Virus record (IMG/VR): IMGVR_UViG_3300046733_000556
Coordinates: 1-23,492 of that record
Reading direction: 5' to 3' (one strand)
Origin: a virus
Length of the DNA stretch: 23,492 bases
The position numbers were made by a program, and so were the translations under genes. Below are positions 22,135 through 23,492 of this stretch, piece by piece. Numbering within the stretch: position 1 is the first letter of the stretch; the number at the start of each line of letters is the position of its first letter. The notes under the pieces were generated by a model that had not been told where the DNA came from, made no database searches, and saw only the letters and a list, made by a program, of their open reading frames with translations.

Positions 22135-22557
22135 TTAATTTGTAGATTTAGTGATTGCGCCTGTAACTGTAATTGAACCTGAGAAAGTAACTGGTGATTC
22201 CATTTCCGCACTCATTTCAACACTAGAAAAGAATCCCTCACCACTATAAACCGAATCCCCTGTTTCAGCTGTTCCAAAACTAAAATCAACTTTTTGTCTA
22301 GCCAAAAGATAATCAGCCATTTCAATAGCATTTGCCGCATCATCGTAAGCGACTAAACCATCAAAACTAATCTCTCCAGATCTAACCCCAGCGATAACCT
22401 CTTGAAAACCACCACTCGATTTAGTTGTTGCCTCTGGTAAATCATTAGACAAAGATAATGAACACGATGTTGTGTGACCAATTGTTGCTAATGTTCCACC
22501 ATCACTGATGACTTTTAATAATAAATTTGTTCCATTGAACACTCCGACTGTTGCCAT
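22135..22557 (-). CDS. Tail tube protein, copy 2
   Basis: A 140-residue major-tail-protein-like subunit of the TP901-1 type. It shares with the preceding gene the block DLPEATTKSSGGFQEVIAGV followed by RSGEISFDGLVAYDD, and the same overall strand order: N-terminal strand, DLPE loop, AGVRSG turn, GEGFFSSVE, and a final SITVTGAI strand. Subunits of this fold stack as hexameric rings around the tape measure. The gene has a candidate promoter 33 bases upstream and is followed by a strong hairpin, so it could be the more highly expressed tube subunit; that is an inference. Confidence 0.82.
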   Translation of the reverse strand: MATVGVFNGTNLLLKVISDGGTLATIGHTTSCSLSLSNDLPEATTKSSGGFQEVIAGVRSGEISFDGLVAYDDAANAIEMADYLLARQKVDFSFGTAETGDSVYSGEGFFSSVEMSAEMESPVTFSGSITVTGAITKSTN

Positions 22558-22589
22558 TTATTTAATTTTTATTAGTTAATAATTTTATT

Positions 22590-22597
22590 CAAATATA
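22590..22597 (-). promoter_or_regulatory. Candidate -7 box for tail tube copy 2
   Basis: TATATTTG on the minus strand, 33 bases before the start codon, fits TAnnTTTG. A second match, TAATTTTG, is adjacent at 22598-22605. No -33 TTTG is seen. Confidence 0.35.
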
Positions 22598-22610
22598 CAA
22601 AATTATATTT

Positions 22611-23084
22611 TTATGCCGCTTCCCAATTATAGTTAGAATTTTCCCACTCATCAAAGTTAGTATTCCAAACCTCACCGGTCCTTTCATCGACTAATATAAT
22701 GCTGGTTAAAGTAATCGAAAGGTTGTAACTTGTTGGTGCTTCATGGCTCCCCTCCTCATCAACATTAGAAATATATCCATTTCCTAATAATACCAAACCA
22801 TCACCATATCCCTCAATGTCCTGACTAAAATAAAACTTTGTTGTGGTCCTAAGTAAAACCATTTCGGCAAGTTGCTCAAAGTTTACGGAATCACTATAAT
22901 CAATTAATCCATCAACCTCAACCGAACCACTACGAACCCCAGCTAAAACCTCTTTCCATCCGCCAGAATCCTTTGTTGTGCTTTCTGGTAAATCACAATC
23001 TAAATTAATTGTGGCATTGTTACTATGGCCAATAGGATCATCGCCTTTATATATCAAAAAACTGGATCCATTTATTAAAGCCAT
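22611..23084 (-). CDS. Tail tube protein, copy 1 (paralogue)
   Basis: A 157-residue protein starting 3 bases after the upstream coiled-coil gene. It carries CDLPESTTKDSGGWKEVLAG followed by VRSGSVEVDGLIDYSD, nearly the same block as the next gene, and the same GNGYISNVDEEG / YNLSITLTSI strand order. The C-terminus is 20 residues longer and rich in Trp and Asn (GEVWNTNFDEWENSNYNWEA), which might sit on the tube surface or cap one end. The two copies could form a mixed tube, or one could be a tail terminator or tip ring. The fold assignment is firm; the division of work is not. Confidence 0.78.
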   Translation of the reverse strand: MALINGSSFLIYKGDDPIGHSNNATINLDCDLPESTTKDSGGWKEVLAGVRSGSVEVDGLIDYSDSVNFEQLAEMVLLRTTTKFYFSQDIEGYGDGLVLLGNGYISNVDEEGSHEAPTSYNLSITLTSIILVDERTGEVWNTNFDEWENSNYNWEAA

Positions 23085-23087
23085 TAT

Positions 23088-23333
23088 TTATCCTTTTATT
23101 TTCTCCTCTTCAATAATTTCAGAATACTTGCCAGATTCTAAGTCAACAGATATTTTACCGTATTTTTCCTCCAATGACTTTTTCAATTCACCTTGTTTGT
23201 TTATCTCATCAATTTGCATGTGATTTAATGAATGTATTTGGCCCATTAAAGTTCCAATATCCATTTTGATAGCATTGATTTTTCCTTGAGATTCTCTTAA
23301 TTCTTTTAATTCTTTTTCCTCTAATTTGCTCAT
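23088..23333 (-). CDS. Small coiled-coil protein of unknown function (81 aa)
   Basis: Almost entirely charged heptad-like sequence (MSKLEEKELKELRESQGKIN, MGQIHSLNHMQIDEINKQGE, LKKSLEEKYGKISVDLESGK), so a long helix or coiled coil is likely. It lies between the tail-fibre-like gene and the tail tube genes. Similar short coiled-coil proteins are common beside tail genes of Bacteroidota phages, but no function is known to me. A TATATTTG box lies 24 bases upstream. Confidence 0.6.
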   Translation of the reverse strand: MSKLEEKELKELRESQGKINAIKMDIGTLMGQIHSLNHMQIDEINKQGELKKSLEEKYGKISVDLESGKYSEIIEEEKIKG

Positions 23334-23356
23334 TTTATTTAATTTATAGTTATATA

Positions 23357-23364
23357 CAAATATA
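23357..23364 (-). promoter_or_regulatory. Candidate -7 box for the tail tube genes
   Basis: TATATTTG on the minus strand lies between the fibre-like gene and the coiled-coil gene, 24 bases before the latter's start codon, and fits TAnnTTTG. No -33 element is seen. Confidence 0.3.
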
Positions 23365-23365
23365 A

Positions 23366-23492
23366 TTATTTACAATTACATTTGTTTTTTAAATCATCTA
23401 TTTCTGCTTTTAGTTCTTGTATTGACTTAATTAAGAAAGGAATTAAATCTGTATAGTTTAAACCTTCGATTTGAGGTTCGTCAAATCCTTCA
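23366..23492 (-). CDS. C-terminal end of a probable tail fibre protein with chaperone domain (partial)
   Basis: The last 41 codons plus stop (23366-23368) of a gene that enters from the right edge. The end reads EGLNYTDLIPFLIKSIQELK followed by AEIDDLKNKCNCK. This (Y-LIP-L-K-IQEL--EI--LK) is the usual close of proteins ending in an S74-type intramolecular chaperone (endosialidase) domain, in which a trimeric coiled coil follows a self-cleaving segment. Such ends occur on tail fibres and spikes. Only the tail end is visible, so the receptor-binding part and the catalytic Ser/Lys are outside the window. Confidence 0.6.
   Translation of the reverse strand, partial: EGFDEPQIEGLNYTDLIPFLIKSIQELKAEIDDLKNKCNCK

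Noticed and set aside
1-23492. CRISPR array, tRNA genes, insertion sequences or integrase
   Set aside because: No regularly spaced repeat array, no cloverleaf with CCA-type ends, no transposase or recombinase motifs and no long terminal inverted repeats were seen on either strand.

Overview
The window is a 23.5 kb, strongly AT-rich piece of a tailed bacteriophage genome. Every supported gene lies on the minus strand, so the region is transcribed from right to left. A tape measure protein and a lambda G/GT-type tail chaperone frameshift indicate a long, probably non-contractile tail (siphovirus morphology), with an HK97-fold head. The host is most likely a member of the Bacteroidota, perhaps a flavobacterium. 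Start codons are preceded by A/T-rich sequence without a Shine-Dalgarno motif. TAnnTTTG boxes, the Bacteroidota -7 element, recur just upstream of genes, often directly after a terminator. The proteins also have the composition and domain mix of flavobacterial phages. No integrase, repressor, lysis gene or tRNA is visible, so lifestyle cannot be decided from this piece.

Layout in transcription order. (1) Tail block, 23492-17340: the end of a probable tail-fibre gene, a small coiled-coil protein, two paralogous tail tube proteins, the tail assembly chaperone with a -1 frameshift at G GGA AAG, the tape measure protein, and a 660-residue distal tail/baseplate protein with a carbohydrate-binding-like insert. 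A strong terminator closes the block. (2) Recombination operon, 17204-16025: a small XRE-like HTH protein, an ERF single-strand annealing protein, a protein with an SSB-like acidic tail, and a 54-residue protein, then a terminator. (3) Replication operon, 15890-8686: two unknown proteins, a RecE-like exonuclease, a protein resembling DnaA domain IV, a VRR-NUC nuclease, an unknown acidic protein, a winged-helix initiator whose gene carries iteron-like repeats beside an AT-rich tract, another PD-(D/E)XK-like protein, a T7-gp4-like primase-helicase, a MazG-like protein, an unknown and a ParB-methyltransferase fusion, then a terminator. (4) Packaging and head block, 8602-1: small and large terminase, portal with a long modular C-terminal extension, SPP1 gp7/Mu F-like protein, HK97-type protease and major capsid protein, then a terminator. 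A cassette of small unknown genes and a nuclease follows, split by two more terminators, then a small head-region protein and the start of a gp6-like head-tail connector that runs off the left edge.

How the parts work together: the exonuclease, ERF protein and SSB-like protein form an annealing recombination module. The winged-helix protein, the DnaA-like protein and the primase-helicase are the likely initiation and fork machinery, acting at a candidate lambda-like origin inside the initiator gene. Packaging, head and tail genes form the late programme, divided by intrinsic terminators that probably set relative expression. The most notable observations are the frameshift tail chaperone, the in-gene iterons, the stand-alone DnaA-domain-IV-like protein, the fused portal and the terminator-bounded nuclease cassette.
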